64,000 nucleotides of DNA from an uncultured Acidobacteriia bacterium (GTDB taxonomy: Bacteria > Acidobacteriota > Terriglobia > Bryobacterales > Bryobacteraceae): positions 1-64,000 of the forward strand of contig CAIVPR010000099.1 in assembly GCA_903907865.1 (NCBI GenBank). The letters run 5' to 3'. Below the pieces are notes generated by a model that was not told the origin of the DNA, ran no database searches, and saw nothing but the letters and a program-made list of their open reading frames with translations. Shown one piece after another: positions 16,486-25,787 of this stretch (positions are counted from its first letter, which is position 1; the number at the start of each line of letters is the position of its first letter). The position numbers were made by a program, and so were the translations under genes.

Positions 16486-17355
16486 ATGAACCGCAGGAAC
16501 TTCCTCTACAGCTCGGCCGCCGCAGCGCCCATTTCGATGCTCGCCCCGTTGGCCCTCGACTCCAGTGCCGTCGCCGCGCCTTTGGTTGCCGACGACCTCA
16601 AGCTCTCCGTCGCCACCTACTCCTTCCGCTCCTTCCAGCGCGACCTCTGCATCAAGCTCGTCAAGCAGCTGGGCATCGAGTACGTCGACGTCAAGGAATT
16701 CCACCTGCCCCAGACCGACTCCCCCGCAGCCATCGCCGCGGGCCGCAAGGCCTTCGACAAGGCCGGGCTGAAGGTCATCGGCGGCGGCAACGTCTCCCTC
16801 CAGGAACCCGACGAGGCCGGCCTCCGCAAGCACTTCGAATACGCCAAGGCCGCCGGCTTCCCCATGATGATCTGCGCGCCGAACCATGAAAACCTCGGCA
16901 TCATCGAGAAGCTGGCCAAGGAATTCGACATCAAGATCGCCATCCACAACCACGGCCCGGAGGACAAGCACTTCCCGTCGCCCCAGAACGTGCTCGAAGC
17001 GGTCAAGAACATGGACCCGCGCATGGGCCTCTGCATGGACATCGGCCACGCCACCCGCGCTGGTGCCGACATCGTCAAGACCGTCACAGAGGCTGGTGCG
17101 CGCCTGTTTGAAATCCACGTCAAGGACTTGAAGGAACCCACGGGCAAGGCCCCCGGTATTGGCGCGTCGTTCGGCCAGGTTCCGGTCGGCGACGGCATCA
17201 TCCCCGTCGCGGCGCTATTCAAGCAACTCAAGAAGCTCGGCTACCAGGGTGTCTGCTCGCTGGAATACGAGATCGACGCGGACGACCCGATGGTCGGCAT
17301 GCAGAAGTCGTTCTCGTACATGCGCGGCGTCCTCGCCGGACTGCGCACCGCGTAA
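16486..17355 (+). CDS. Tat-exported sugar phosphate isomerase/epimerase-like TIM-barrel protein
   Basis: 289 residues from ATG 16486. A Tat-type signal (NRRNFLYSSAAAAP) is followed by a xylose-isomerase-like (AP_endonuc_2) barrel. Acidic and His metal-ligand segments include AIHNHGPEDKHFPSP, CMDIGHATRAGADI, FEIHVKDLKEP and CSLEYEID. Relatives act on keto-sugars, inosose or 3-keto-glycosides. Export suggests periplasmic work on sugars. The divergent cyclophilin gene starts 63 bp away, so the two share a promoter region. A paralogue in the same family lies at 40782-41633. Confidence 0.83.
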   Translation: MNRRNFLYSSAAAAPISMLAPLALDSSAVAAPLVADDLKLSVATYSFRSFQRDLCIKLVKQLGIEYVDVKEFHLPQTDSPAAIAAGRKAFDKAGLKVIGGGNVSLQEPDEAGLRKHFEYAKAAGFPMMICAPNHENLGIIEKLAKEFDIKIAIHNHGPEDKHFPSPQNVLEAVKNMDPRMGLCMDIGHATRAGADIVKTVTEAGARLFEIHVKDLKEPTGKAPGIGASFGQVPVGDGIIPVAALFKQLKKLGYQGVCSLEYEIDADDPMVGMQKSFSYMRGVLAGLRTA

Positions 17356-17359
17356 GCAG

Positions 17360-17746
17360 ATGGCGGCGTACCAAATCGGGGCCGTACTGGCCCAGGAAGT
17401 CACGGTCGAGAGCGAATACGCGATCACCTTCCTGGGACCGGGCGCGGCCCGCGTCCTTTCCACCCCCCGCATGATCGGGTTTATGGAGCGCGCCAGCCGC
17501 GACCTCGTCTTTCCCATGCTCGACCCCGGCCACGACACCGTCGGCACCCACGTCAACGTCTACCACCGCAAGGCCGCTCCGATGGGCGCGAAGGTTGTCT
17601 TCCACGCCGAGCTGACCGCCGTGACCGGTCGGCGAGCGCACTTCAAAGTCCGGGCGCTGATGGGCGAAGTGGTGGTCGGCGAGGGCACCCACGAACGAGG
17701 CATCATCGATGTCGCCAAATTCGGCGAACGCCTGCCGCCCGTATAG
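17360..17746 (+). CDS. Hotdog-fold thioesterase (FlK-like)
   Basis: 128 residues from ATG 17360, 4 bp after the isomerase stop. The pattern VLSTPRMIGFMERASRDLVFPMLDPGHDTVGTHV and HRKAAPMGAKVVF fits the hotdog thioesterases related to fluoroacetyl-CoA thioesterase. An active-site-like Glu (FMERAS) and the Thr/His of TVGTHVNVYHRKA are present. It would hydrolyse an acyl-CoA in the cytoplasm; the substrate is unknown. Confidence 0.75.
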   Translation: MAAYQIGAVLAQEVTVESEYAITFLGPGAARVLSTPRMIGFMERASRDLVFPMLDPGHDTVGTHVNVYHRKAAPMGAKVVFHAELTAVTGRRAHFKVRALMGEVVVGEGTHERGIIDVAKFGERLPPV

Positions 17747-17781
17747 GCTGCCCCGGTTGCCCTCCTTTCCAAGAGCCGGCG

Positions 17782-17800
17782 GGTGCTATTGTATGGGCAG
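17782..17800 (+). promoter_or_regulatory. Conserved promoter-like motif upstream of GGDEF gene 1
   Basis: GGTGCTATTGTATGGGCAG lies 54 bp before the start of GGDEF gene 1. The same GGTGnTATTGT...CAG block precedes each of the three paralogues (19112-19130, 20401-20419). TATTGT (17787-17792) would be the -10 hexamer. Confidence 0.6.
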
Positions 17801-17854
17801 TATCCGTGGGACCCGGTTCTTCCGGCTCAGCCACACCGACCCTTGGGGGGCAAA

Positions 17855-19021
17855 TTGTCCAGTAACTGGATTCTTCCAATTCTCGACAACGTCACCGTAA
17901 GCTTTACCACGCTCACGACCACGCTTGTCGTTACCGTTTGGCTGCTGGTGGCGATCCGGATCAACCGGTCCGTCCCCGGCTTGCCCACATTTGCGTGGGG
18001 GCTTGCGGCGTCCTGGCTGGGTAGTTTCTTGAGCGTCGCCCGGATCGTTTTCCCCTCTCCCTTCATCGTCCTTGCCGCCAATGTCCTGTTTGTCGGAGGC
18101 CTCATCTGGAGTGCAAACGGCGTTCGCGCTTTTCGCGGACGGAACCAATTGGCCCGGAGGGTTGTCTGGCTGGTCTTGTCGATACTGGCGGTGCCATATC
18201 TTTACTACTTGTTCGTGCAGCCTCTCTACTACGTGAGGGTGGCCATTGTTTCCCCGTTGATTGCTTTCATGAGTATCGATGAAGCCATGTCCATGGTGTG
18301 GAAGGTCCCACGCCGGGACCGGTTGGTGTACTGGCAGGCGGCAGCTAGTTTTGGGTTCACGGCCGCCGTGTTGGTCCTTCGGTCCTGTGCGGCGCTCCTG
18401 GGCGGTTACGGCCCGGAGGCGTTCCTGCCGGGCGCGACGGAGAACGTGATCACAATCCTGTCGGCGTCCGCATGGATCGGACAAGCTCTCGGCATGCTGT
18501 TGGTTTCGTACACCCAAATGGCAAGAGCCGCCGAAACCGCCTCGCTTTACGATCCCCTCACCGGACTGCCGAATCGCCGCCTACTGCTGGACCGCTTGAG
18601 CGAAGGCGAACACGACGCACTGAAGTACGGGCACCACCTAGGGATCGTGTACTTGGACTTGGACGGATTCAAGGCGGTGAATGACACATTCGGCCACGGC
18701 ACTGGAGACGATTTGCTGCGCTCGTTGTCCGCGTCGCTGCGGCGCGACTTGGATCCGTCCCATTTTCTCGCGCGGGCAGGGGGCGACGAGTTCGTGGTAT
18801 TGGTGACCAATCCCGTCGATCTGGACCGGATTGTGGCCCAACTGGAAGCCACGGTGGCGGGCGAACGCACTCCGCAAGGGGTGTCACTAAGCGTCAGTTG
18901 CGGGAAGGCGATTTTCCCCGGCTCCAGCGACACAGCTCGGGAGGCGATGCACGCGGCCGACGCGGACATGTATGCGCGTAAGCGAGACCGATGCACGGCC
19001 TTGCATTCTTCGGCCTCCTGA
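17855..19021 (+). CDS. Membrane diguanylate cyclase (GGDEF), tandem copy 1
   Basis: 388 residues when started at TTG 17855, which has a GGGGGG ribosome site and aligns with the starts of its two paralogues (SSNWILPILDNV versus AGNWVFPQLDNV and PVNWMFPHLDNV). An N-terminal six- to seven-helix domain (~10-225) precedes a GGDEF domain: YDPLTGLPNRRLLLDRL, YLDLDGFKAVND, then AGGDEFVVLV. The active-site motif is intact, but the RxxD inhibitory site expected 5 residues before it is replaced (DPSH). Predicted to make c-di-GMP from GTP without product inhibition at that site. The signal sensed is unknown. Confidence 0.9.
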   Translation: MSSNWILPILDNVTVSFTTLTTTLVVTVWLLVAIRINRSVPGLPTFAWGLAASWLGSFLSVARIVFPSPFIVLAANVLFVGGLIWSANGVRAFRGRNQLARRVVWLVLSILAVPYLYYLFVQPLYYVRVAIVSPLIAFMSIDEAMSMVWKVPRRDRLVYWQAAASFGFTAAVLVLRSCAALLGGYGPEAFLPGATENVITILSASAWIGQALGMLLVSYTQMARAAETASLYDPLTGLPNRRLLLDRLSEGEHDALKYGHHLGIVYLDLDGFKAVNDTFGHGTGDDLLRSLSASLRRDLDPSHFLARAGGDEFVVLVTNPVDLDRIVAQLEATVAGERTPQGVSLSVSCGKAIFPGSSDTAREAMHAADADMYARKRDRCTALHSSAS

Positions 19022-19111
19022 ATATGCCCCGCCGATCCATACTTCGAATATTGGTAAAATTCGCGAAAAACCTGTCGTCAGTTTCACGCTCTCCGGGCTC
19101 GTAACTGGGTC

Positions 19112-19130
19112 GGTGATATTGTTACGGCAG
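19112..19130 (+). promoter_or_regulatory. Conserved promoter-like motif upstream of GGDEF gene 2
   Basis: GGTGATATTGTTACGGCAG lies 54 bp upstream of the gene 2 start. The -10-like TATTGT is at 19117-19122, within the same block found before genes 1 and 3. Confidence 0.6.
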
Positions 19131-19184
19131 GGACCGGGGAGGCTGCGTTTGCGCCATGCAGCCGCTTTGACTCCCGGAGGCAAC

Positions 19185-20345
19185 ATGGCAGGCAACTGGG
19201 TGTTCCCGCAGCTCGACAACGTCACTTTGAACGTGGCTTCATTCATGAGCACGTTTGTCGTGACCATGTGGCTGCTGGTGGCGATCCGGATCAATCGCGC
19301 CGTTCGAGGCCTTCCCTATTTTGCGCTAGGCTTGCTGGCGGTATTGATCGGCAGCTTTTTCAGCATCTTGCGCGTTGTTTGGGACTCTCCAATGCCCGTC
19401 TTTGTCGGCAATGCCCTGATTGTTGGCGGCGTCATCGGCTGCTCCAACGGTGTCCGCCTTTTTCGCGGCCGGAAAGTCCTGCCACGGAGAGCCCTTTGCC
19501 TGGTTCTGACAGTCCTCGCGGTTCCGTACCTTTACTATTTGTTTGTGGATCCCGTCTACTCCGTGAGAGTCGCGATCATCTCCCCGCTGATCGCTACCCT
19601 GACTTTTGACGCGGCCATTTCCATGGCGTGGAAGGTCCCGCGCGGGGACAGGGTGGTCTACTGGTTGGCCGCAGCCAGTTTTGGATTCAACGGCGCGGTT
19701 CTCACGCTGCGATCCGTATCCGCACTGCTGGGCGGCTACGGCAGGGTGGCGTTCCTGACGGGATTTGTCGAAAACGCCATCGCTGTCTTGGCCGCGGCCA
19801 CTTGGACCGGACAGGCACTGGGCATGCTCCTGGTTTCCAACGCCCAGATCGCCGCAGCCGCTGAAAGAGCGTCGTTCTATGATCCCTTGACTGGACTGCC
19901 GAACCGCCGCCTTCTACTGAACCATCTGGCGGACGCGGAACGCCGGGCAAGGACGTCCGGACAGCGCCTCGGGATCGTCTATTTGGACTTGGACGGTTTC
20001 AAGCTGGTCAACGACAGGCTCGGCCACGAAGCGGGCGACAACTTGTTGCGCTCATTGGCGGCAGCAATGCGGCGGGACTTAGATCCAGCCCATTTCCTGG
20101 CGCGCATTGGCGGTGACGAGTTCGTCGTGCTGGTTCCGCATCCCGAGGACTTGGACTCGGTTGTTGAGCAACTGGTGGCTACCGTCGCGCGCGAGCACCT
20201 TCCGCAGCAATTGCCCCTTGGGGTCAGTTGCGGAAAGGCTGTGTTTTCCGGCTCCAGCGGAACGGCAAGGGAAGCGATGCGGGCGGCCGACGCGGACATG
20301 TATGCCAGCAAACACGCCCGCCGGACAGCCTCTCCCGCGAAATAA
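19185..20345 (+). CDS. Membrane diguanylate cyclase (GGDEF), tandem copy 2
   Basis: 386 residues from ATG 19185, which has a near-perfect ribosome site (CGGAGG) 5 bp upstream; the frame is open from 18972, but that part overlaps gene 1. It has the same architecture as gene 1: N-terminal hydrophobic sensor-like domain, then YDPLTGLPNRRLLLNHL, YLDLDGFKLVND and IGGDEFVVLV. The I-site position reads DPAH instead of RxxD. It is very similar to its neighbours along the whole length, including the membrane domain, so it arose by whole-gene tandem duplication. Confidence 0.9.
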   Translation: MAGNWVFPQLDNVTLNVASFMSTFVVTMWLLVAIRINRAVRGLPYFALGLLAVLIGSFFSILRVVWDSPMPVFVGNALIVGGVIGCSNGVRLFRGRKVLPRRALCLVLTVLAVPYLYYLFVDPVYSVRVAIISPLIATLTFDAAISMAWKVPRGDRVVYWLAAASFGFNGAVLTLRSVSALLGGYGRVAFLTGFVENAIAVLAAATWTGQALGMLLVSNAQIAAAAERASFYDPLTGLPNRRLLLNHLADAERRARTSGQRLGIVYLDLDGFKLVNDRLGHEAGDNLLRSLAAAMRRDLDPAHFLARIGGDEFVVLVPHPEDLDSVVEQLVATVAREHLPQQLPLGVSCGKAVFSGSSGTAREAMRAADADMYASKHARRTASPAK

Positions 20346-20381
20346 GCGCGGGTGGCCACGGGTGCCAATATAAAGAAACCC

Positions 20382-20419
20382 TTGGCAGCGCGCGCCGTCG
20401 GTGGTATTGTTAGGTCAGC
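20382..20419 (+). promoter_or_regulatory. Promoter-like element upstream of GGDEF gene 3
   Basis: TTGGCA (20382-20387), an 18-bp spacer and TATTGT (20406-20411) form a sigma70-like promoter. The latter sits inside the third copy of the conserved block GGTGGTATTGTTAGGTCAG (20401-20419). Confidence 0.6.
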
Positions 20420-20423
20420 ATAG

Positions 20424-20447
20424 TACTAGTAGGTCGGTACTAGTAGT
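20424..20447 (+). repeat. Tandem GTACTAGTAG boxes in the leader of GGDEF gene 3
   Basis: GTACTAGTAG occurs at 20424-20433 and 20438-20447 with a 14-bp period. Each contains the palindrome TACTAGTA. It lies between the putative promoter and the start codon, unlike the leaders of genes 1 and 2, so it may be a gene-specific operator. Confidence 0.5.
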
Positions 20448-20464
20448 TTGAACCCGCGATCACC

Positions 20465-21637
20465 ATGCCGGTCAACTGGATGTTCCCGCATCTCGACAAC
20501 GTCACGGTGGACGTGACCGCCTTGGTCATCACGTTCATTGCGACGATCTGGCTGCTGGTTGCGGCCCGGATCAACCAGACTGTCCGCGGATTCCGCAGTG
20601 TTGCGCTTGGCTTGGCGGCAACTTGGCTCGGAAGCGTCCTTGCGGTTCTCCGGGTTGCGTTCGATTTCCCCGTGATCAGCTTGGCAAGCAACATCCTGGT
20701 ACTGGGTGGTGTTGTTTGCAGCACCAACGGCATCCGAATCTTCCGGCAACGGACGCCGTTGCCGTTTCCCGCCATGTTCTTCACCTTGGCGCTGATCGCC
20801 ATTTCGTACCTCTACTATATGCTTGTTAACCCGACGCCCGGCATGCGGACGGCCGTCACCGCTCCTTTCCTCGCGTTCTTGGCAGTGGACGCGGCGATCT
20901 CCATGGCGTGGCGCGTGCCCCGCCGTGACCGCCTTGTGTATTGGCAGGCTGCAGCCGGTCTCGGATTCACTGCCTTGGTCTTGGCCGTGAGGGCCTTCGG
21001 GGCTGTGGCGGTGGTATTTGGGAATCACGTATTTCGGCCAAGCCTGATGTCAAACATGATGGCTATCGCGTCGGCATCGGCTTGGGTGGGGCAGGCGATG
21101 GGGATGGTACTCGCTTCCAACGCCGAGGCCAAGCGAGCCGTGGAACGGGCATCCCTTTACGATCCCCTCACCGGGCTGCCAAATCGACGCCTGCTGATGG
21201 ACCACCTCACGGATGCCGAGCACCAAGCGCGCGAGCGAGGCCTCCGCTTGGGAATCATCTACTTGGACTTGGACGGATTCAAGTCGGTCAACGACTCGCT
21301 TGGGCACGACGCTGGCGATGAATTGCTCCGGTCGTTGGCCGAGTCGATGCGGCAAAACTTGGACTCTTCCTGTTTTCTCTCCCGAGTCGGGGGGGACGAG
21401 TTCGTGGTGCTGGTCCCGAATCCGGCGTCGCACGCGGATCTGGATCGAATCGCCGCCCAATTGACAGCTTCCGTTGCAAGGGAACGGCTGCCCCACGGTC
21501 CGGCGCTCGGCGTCAGCTGTGGGAAGGCCGTCTTTCCCGTCGACGGCGAGACAGCGCGGGATGCGATGCGGGCCGCCGACGCGGCCATGTACGTAAGCAA
21601 GAGAGCACGCCGCAGTGTCTATGCCGTTTCCGCCTGA
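20465..21637 (+). CDS. Membrane diguanylate cyclase (GGDEF), tandem copy 3
   Basis: 390 residues from ATG 20465. It has the same hydrophobic N-terminal domain and GGDEF domain as the two upstream paralogues (YDPLTGLPNRRLLMDHL, YLDLDGFKSVND, VGGDEFVVLV). The I-site is again missing (DSSC). Its membrane domain is the most diverged of the three (for example NPTPGMRTAVTAPFLAFL), suggesting an altered input. The 3' end overlaps the convergent gene at 21619 by 19 bp. Confidence 0.9.
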   Translation: MPVNWMFPHLDNVTVDVTALVITFIATIWLLVAARINQTVRGFRSVALGLAATWLGSVLAVLRVAFDFPVISLASNILVLGGVVCSTNGIRIFRQRTPLPFPAMFFTLALIAISYLYYMLVNPTPGMRTAVTAPFLAFLAVDAAISMAWRVPRRDRLVYWQAAAGLGFTALVLAVRAFGAVAVVFGNHVFRPSLMSNMMAIASASAWVGQAMGMVLASNAEAKRAVERASLYDPLTGLPNRRLLMDHLTDAEHQARERGLRLGIIYLDLDGFKSVNDSLGHDAGDELLRSLAESMRQNLDSSCFLSRVGGDEFVVLVPNPASHADLDRIAAQLTASVARERLPHGPALGVSCGKAVFPVDGETARDAMRAADAAMYVSKRARRSVYAVSA

Positions 21638-22452
21638 ATCTCCTTCTTCAGTGCCCGTGCGGTTTCCGGGTGCCGGTCGACGGAGTCAAAGCCCACCAGC
21701 AGCAGATTGCGCACAATCGAGGCCAGTGGCTCCGGAGTACCCTCGATTTGGCCGCTGATCGTCTCCGGTTCCGGTGCGCGGTTGTACCAGGCCCAACTCT
21801 GCCGTCCCGAATAGCCATAGTTGCGCACCGTCTGCTCGAAAAGCGCTGTCCCCACCGCAACGGCCTCGGTGTCGCGCATTCCGCTTCGGCGCAGCAGGTC
21901 CACGGCTTGATCGAGGAGAGGCGTCAGAGCCGCGGTCCCCAACAGAAGCGCCGCCTCGAAGTGCTTCTGCGCGCCGTCCGGGATCTCGATGGGCTTCATG
22001 CCCAGGTCCCGAACCAGCCGCTGCGCCACAACCAACGCTTGGCCCGTCCCGTCCACCCGCAACCGACCGGGGACACCGCAATTGCGCACCCACCCGACAG
22101 AAGCGCCGCGCATGGTGAACCACTCGGCAACCGACTCAGGCGGATCGCAGTCAAGGATCAGCACGCACTTGCCAGCCCATGAGATTTCGACCGAGCTCAA
22201 CGACTCGATGAGCGCGTCCACCTGCTCCGGCGGGGAGTGGAACAGCACCAGCCGCACCGGATCGAGGGCCGCCGAGGACTTGGCCGCCGTCCCCGAACGC
22301 AACGTGTTCGCAATCCTGCTCGCCACCCGGTAGGAGACGCCGACGACCGGACCGAGACCTCCCATCCTGGCCGCCAACCGCCCCGCGAGGCTGGCGGACA
22401 CTGCTCCCGCCCCTATCAATCCGTACTCAGCTTGCGATGCCAATAGCTGCAA
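21619..22452 (-). CDS. Rossmann-like/DUF2520-type oxidoreductase homologue
   Basis: 277 residues from TTG 22452, overlapping the end of uvrB by 26 bp. The N-terminus has a Rossmann-like [16 protein letters not shown] loop. The rest is mostly helical ([28 protein letters not shown]), as in the Rossmann plus DUF2520 family related to pyrroline-5-carboxylate reductase-like enzymes. The substrate is unknown. The exact start is uncertain because of the overlap. It is likely translated from the uvrB transcript. Confidence 0.65.
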   Translation of the reverse strand: MQLLASQAEYGLIGAGAVSASLAGRLAARMGGLGPVVGVSYRVASRIANTLRSGTAAKSSAALDPVRLVLFHSPPEQVDALIESLSSVEISWAGKCVLILDCDPPESVAEWFTMRGASVGWVRNCGVPGRLRVDGTGQALVVAQRLVRDLGMKPIEIPDGAQKHFEAALLLGTAALTPLLDQAVDLLRRSGMRDTEAVAVGTALFEQTVRNYGYSGRQSWAWYNRAPEPETISGQIEGTPEPLASIVRNLLLVGFDSVDRHPETARALKKEIQAETA

Positions 22453-24427
22453 CTCCCTCCATACGGAGCTGCTTTATTTTATCTCGAAACTGCGCGGCTT
22501 TCTCAAATTCGAACTTCCGGGCTGCCGCACGCATCTGCTCCTCGAGTTCGGCGATGTATTTCGCCCTCTGCTCCTCGGACATTTCCAGTTCCGGCGGGCC
22601 TGCCTCGAGGTCCACAGTGACGTAATCACCCTCGGCAATGCGCACCAGCATCATGTCAATCGGCTTGATAATGGATTGCGGAATTATGCCGTGTTCCTTG
22701 TTGTAGGCCAGTTGCGTCACGCGGCGGCGGTTGGTCTCGTCGATCGCCCGCTTCATGCTGTCCGTCATGACGTCGGCATAGAGGATCGCCCGGCCCTCCA
22801 AGTGGCGGGCGGCGCGGCCGATGGTCTGGATCAGGGCCCCGGTGGAACGCAGGAAGCCCTCCTTGTCGGCGTCGAGGATCGCCACCAGCGAGACCTCGGG
22901 CAGGTCGAGACCCTCGCGCAGGAGGTTGATTCCGATCAAAACGTCGTGCTCACCCTTGCGCAAATCGCGCAGAATCTTGATCCGGTCGAGCGTACTGACC
23001 TCCGAATGGAGGTAGTTGCATTTCACGCCCACCTCGGCGTAATACTCGGACAGGTCCTCGGCCATGCGCTTGGTCAACGTGGTGACCAAAACGCGCTGGT
23101 TGGCGGCGACGCGCAAGCGGATTTCGTGCAGCAGATCGTCCACTTGTCCGCGCACGGGGCGGATTTCAATGGGCGGATCGACGAGGCCGGTCGGGCGGAT
23201 GATCTGCTCCACCACCACGCCCTGGGCCTGGGTCAATTCGTACGGTCCGGGCGTTGCCGAGACATAGACCACTTGGTTGACCCGGTGTTCGAACTCCTCG
23301 AACGTGAGGGGACGGTTGTCCATGGCGCTCGGCAGGCGGAATCCGTGGCGTACCAGGACCTCCTTGCGCGAGCGGTCTCCGTGGTACATGGCGTGGAGCT
23401 GGGGGATTGTTTGGTGGCTTTCGTCGATGAAGATGAGGGAATCGGCGGGCAAATAGTCGAGCAGGGTGGGCGGGGCCTCGCCCGGCAGACGGCCCGAAAA
23501 ATGGCGCGAGTAGTTCTCGATGCCGTGGCAGTAGCCGATCTCCTTGACCATTTCAAGGTCGAACATGGTGCGTTGGTGCAGGCGCTGGGCCTCCAGGATC
23601 TTGCCCTGCGCCTCCAATTGGGGCCGCCACGCCTCCAGCTCTGCCTTGATCGATTCGACGGCGGCCTCCTTGGTCAGCCGCGACATTACGTAGTGGGTTT
23701 TCGGGTAAATCGGCAGCTTGTCGTAGGTCATCAGGACGGTGCCGAGGAGCGGGTCGATCTTGGAGAGCGACTCGATTTCGTCGCCCCACATTTCGATCCG
23801 GTAGGCCGTTTCCTCGTACGTCGGGAAGATCTCGATGACGTCGCCGCGCACCCGGAACGCGCCGCGGCGGAAATCGGTCTCTGTACGGTCGTACAGCAGG
23901 TCCACCAAACCGGAGGTAATGTCTTTCCTTGTAATGGTTTGGCCCTTGTGGAGGCGCATCACCATGCCGTAGTAGGACTCGGGCGAACCGATGCCGTAGA
24001 TGCAGCTGACGCTGGCCACGATGATGGTGTCGGTACGCTCGAAAAGCGACCTCGTGGCCGAGAGGCGCATGCGGTCGAGTTCGTCGTTGACGGTGGATTC
24101 CTTTTCGATGTAGACGTCGCTCGACGCGATGTACGCCTCGGGCTGGTAGTAGTCGTAATAGCTGACGAAATACTCGACGGCGTTGTTGGGAAAGAAGGAC
24201 TTGAACTCCTGGTACAACTGGGCCGCGAGGGTCTTGTTGTGGGCCAGAATGAGAGCTGGCCGACCGAGGCGCTCGATCATTTTGGCCATCGTGAAAGTCT
24301 TGCCGGAGCCCGTGACGCCGAGCAGGACCTGGTGCTTTTCGCCTTCCTCGATCCCGCGCGAAAGTTCCGCGATGGCGTTCTTCTGGTCCCCCTGGGGGGT
24401 ATAGCTGACGGCCACGTTGAAGGACAT
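22427..24427 (-). CDS. uvrB: Excinuclease ABC subunit B (UvrB)
   Basis: 666 residues, the usual UvrB length. The Walker A is [14 protein letters not shown]. The beta-hairpin region [20 protein letters not shown] is intact, helicase motifs follow ([52 protein letters not shown]), and a C-terminal UVR motif ([20 protein letters not shown]) contacts UvrC. It handles damage verification and strand loading in nucleotide excision repair. It is monocistronic or coupled with the downstream overlapping gene. Confidence 0.97.
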   Translation of the reverse strand: MSFNVAVSYTPQGDQKNAIAELSRGIEEGEKHQVLLGVTGSGKTFTMAKMIERLGRPALILAHNKTLAAQLYQEFKSFFPNNAVEYFVSYYDYYQPEAYIASSDVYIEKESTVNDELDRMRLSATRSLFERTDTIIVASVSCIYGIGSPESYYGMVMRLHKGQTITRKDITSGLVDLLYDRTETDFRRGAFRVRGDVIEIFPTYEETAYRIEMWGDEIESLSKIDPLLGTVLMTYDKLPIYPKTHYVMSRLTKEAAVESIKAELEAWRPQLEAQGKILEAQRLHQRTMFDLEMVKEIGYCHGIENYSRHFSGRLPGEAPPTLLDYLPADSLIFIDESHQTIPQLHAMYHGDRSRKEVLVRHGFRLPSAMDNRPLTFEEFEHRVNQVVYVSATPGPYELTQAQGVVVEQIIRPTGLVDPPIEIRPVRGQVDDLLHEIRLRVAANQRVLVTTLTKRMAEDLSEYYAEVGVKCNYLHSEVSTLDRIKILRDLRKGEHDVLIGINLLREGLDLPEVSLVAILDADKEGFLRSTGALIQTIGRAARHLEGRAILYADVMTDSMKRAIDETNRRRVTQLAYNKEHGIIPQSIIKPIDMMLVRIAEGDYVTVDLEAGPPELEMSEEQRAKYIAELEEQMRAAARKFEFEKAAQFRDKIKQLRMEGVAAIGIAS

Positions 24428-24547
24428 CGATACAACAAGTATAAGCGTTTCAATGGCATCGGAGGATCGGTTCCATTACCCGGCAGCCTACCCCCGTCCA
24501 TTACCGGGGCTATTTCAACCTGACGGAAATGTGCGTAGGCTTGGATT

Positions 24548-25711
24548 GTGAGCAAAACGACGAAGAGCAATCGGAGGAGCGCTTGTTGTAAGAGCGCTGC
24601 ATCGGGAATCGCCGCGGTTAGGGTCGGAGGCACGGCCGCGGCGATCCTGATTTTTGCCAGTCTGGCGCAGGCGTCCAACATTTCGGTGTTGGGCGCCGCG
24701 ACCGGGTACAACGCGTTTGTGTTTTCCACTTTTTCGGAGTACGGAACGGATTCGGAGGGGAAGATCGCGGTCGGTGGCAACTTTGCCCCAAGCAGCGGCG
24801 GCTTCACGGTGGCCAGCAAGCACTCCGGCGACGGGGCCGGGGTTTATGATCTGGTTGTCGGCGGCAACTACACCAACACCTATGTTTCGGTGGGCGGCGG
24901 CGACATCCTCGTCGGCGGGAATATGAATTGGAACACGCCGTCGCTGCCGAACAACGCCTACGTCAACGGCAATGTGACGAACGCCGGGTATGGCTCGGTG
25001 GGCGGGAGCATTTACTATGCGGGGACGTATTCATCGGTCGGCACGCTGAACGCGACCAAGGTCAAAACGCCGACGACGGCACCCATTGATTTTCTGAGCG
25101 CGCAGACCAGTTTGCAGTCGCTGTCTTCGACGTTGGCCTCGCAGACGGCGAATGGCGCAGTCAGCATGGCCTACAACACTTACACGATGACGGGGACGGA
25201 CAAGTCGCTGAACGTGTTCAATTTGACCGGCAGCAGCTTTTCCGGTTCGACCATCAACATCACGGCACCGGCGGGTTCGACGGTCGTGGTGAACGTCGCA
25301 GGGTCGGCGGATTCGTTCAACGGAGGGTCGATCAACTACACGGGCGTGACTCAGAACAACGTGATTTTCAACTTCAACGCGGCGCAGACTTTGGCGCTGG
25401 CGTCGATAGCGTTCAACGGGACGATCCTGGCGCCGTATGCGACGGTCACCGGGACGTGGGGGCAGTTGAACGGGCAGATCATCGCGAATAGCCTCGGCGG
25501 CACGATGGAATTGCACGATGTGTTGTTCGCGGGCACGCTGCCGACGGGCGGTGGCGGCACGCTCGCGGTTAGTTCGCAGGGCCCCGTGGCACCGGAGCCG
25601 TCCACTTGGATGTTGCTGGCGATGGCGGGGTTGTTGTGGTTGGTGAAGATGCGGCGGGACGCGATGCCGGTTGTGGCGCGGGTGCGGGCGCGGGTTTCCG
25701 GGGGGAAGTAG
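24548..25711 (+). CDS. Choice-of-anchor A exported protein with PEP-CTERM sorting signal
   Basis: 387 residues from GTG 24548. A signal peptide (AAAILIFASLAQA, ending about residue 38) precedes a choice-of-anchor A domain (YNAFVFSTFSEYGTDSEGKIAVGGN, residues ~42-340) rich in Gly/Asn/Ser/Thr repeats of beta-helix character. The C-terminus is a classic PEP-CTERM: PEPSTWMLLAMAGLLWLV then MRRDA. Such proteins are processed by an exosortase, encoded elsewhere, and are associated with exopolysaccharide or biofilm matrix. It is divergent from uvrB. Confidence 0.85.
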   Translation: MSKTTKSNRRSACCKSAASGIAAVRVGGTAAAILIFASLAQASNISVLGAATGYNAFVFSTFSEYGTDSEGKIAVGGNFAPSSGGFTVASKHSGDGAGVYDLVVGGNYTNTYVSVGGGDILVGGNMNWNTPSLPNNAYVNGNVTNAGYGSVGGSIYYAGTYSSVGTLNATKVKTPTTAPIDFLSAQTSLQSLSSTLASQTANGAVSMAYNTYTMTGTDKSLNVFNLTGSSFSGSTINITAPAGSTVVVNVAGSADSFNGGSINYTGVTQNNVIFNFNAAQTLALASIAFNGTILAPYATVTGTWGQLNGQIIANSLGGTMELHDVLFAGTLPTGGGGTLAVSSQGPVAPEPSTWMLLAMAGLLWLVKMRRDAMPVVARVRARVSGGK

Positions 25712-25787
25712 CGGGTGCCCATAACCACCTGTAGTTGGTTTATCATGGGTATGTCGGGAATTCGCCCAAGGTTCCCGGAAGGACGGC

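Noticed and set aside
16423-17118. Apparent N-terminal extension of the cyclophilin gene
   Set aside because: The extension is antisense to the TIM-barrel isomerase gene. The real start at 16422 begins a lipoprotein signal peptide.
22676-24523. A 615-residue plus-strand open frame
   Set aside because: Antisense to uvrB and rich in Arg/Gly/His/Val without motifs; a high-GC shadow.
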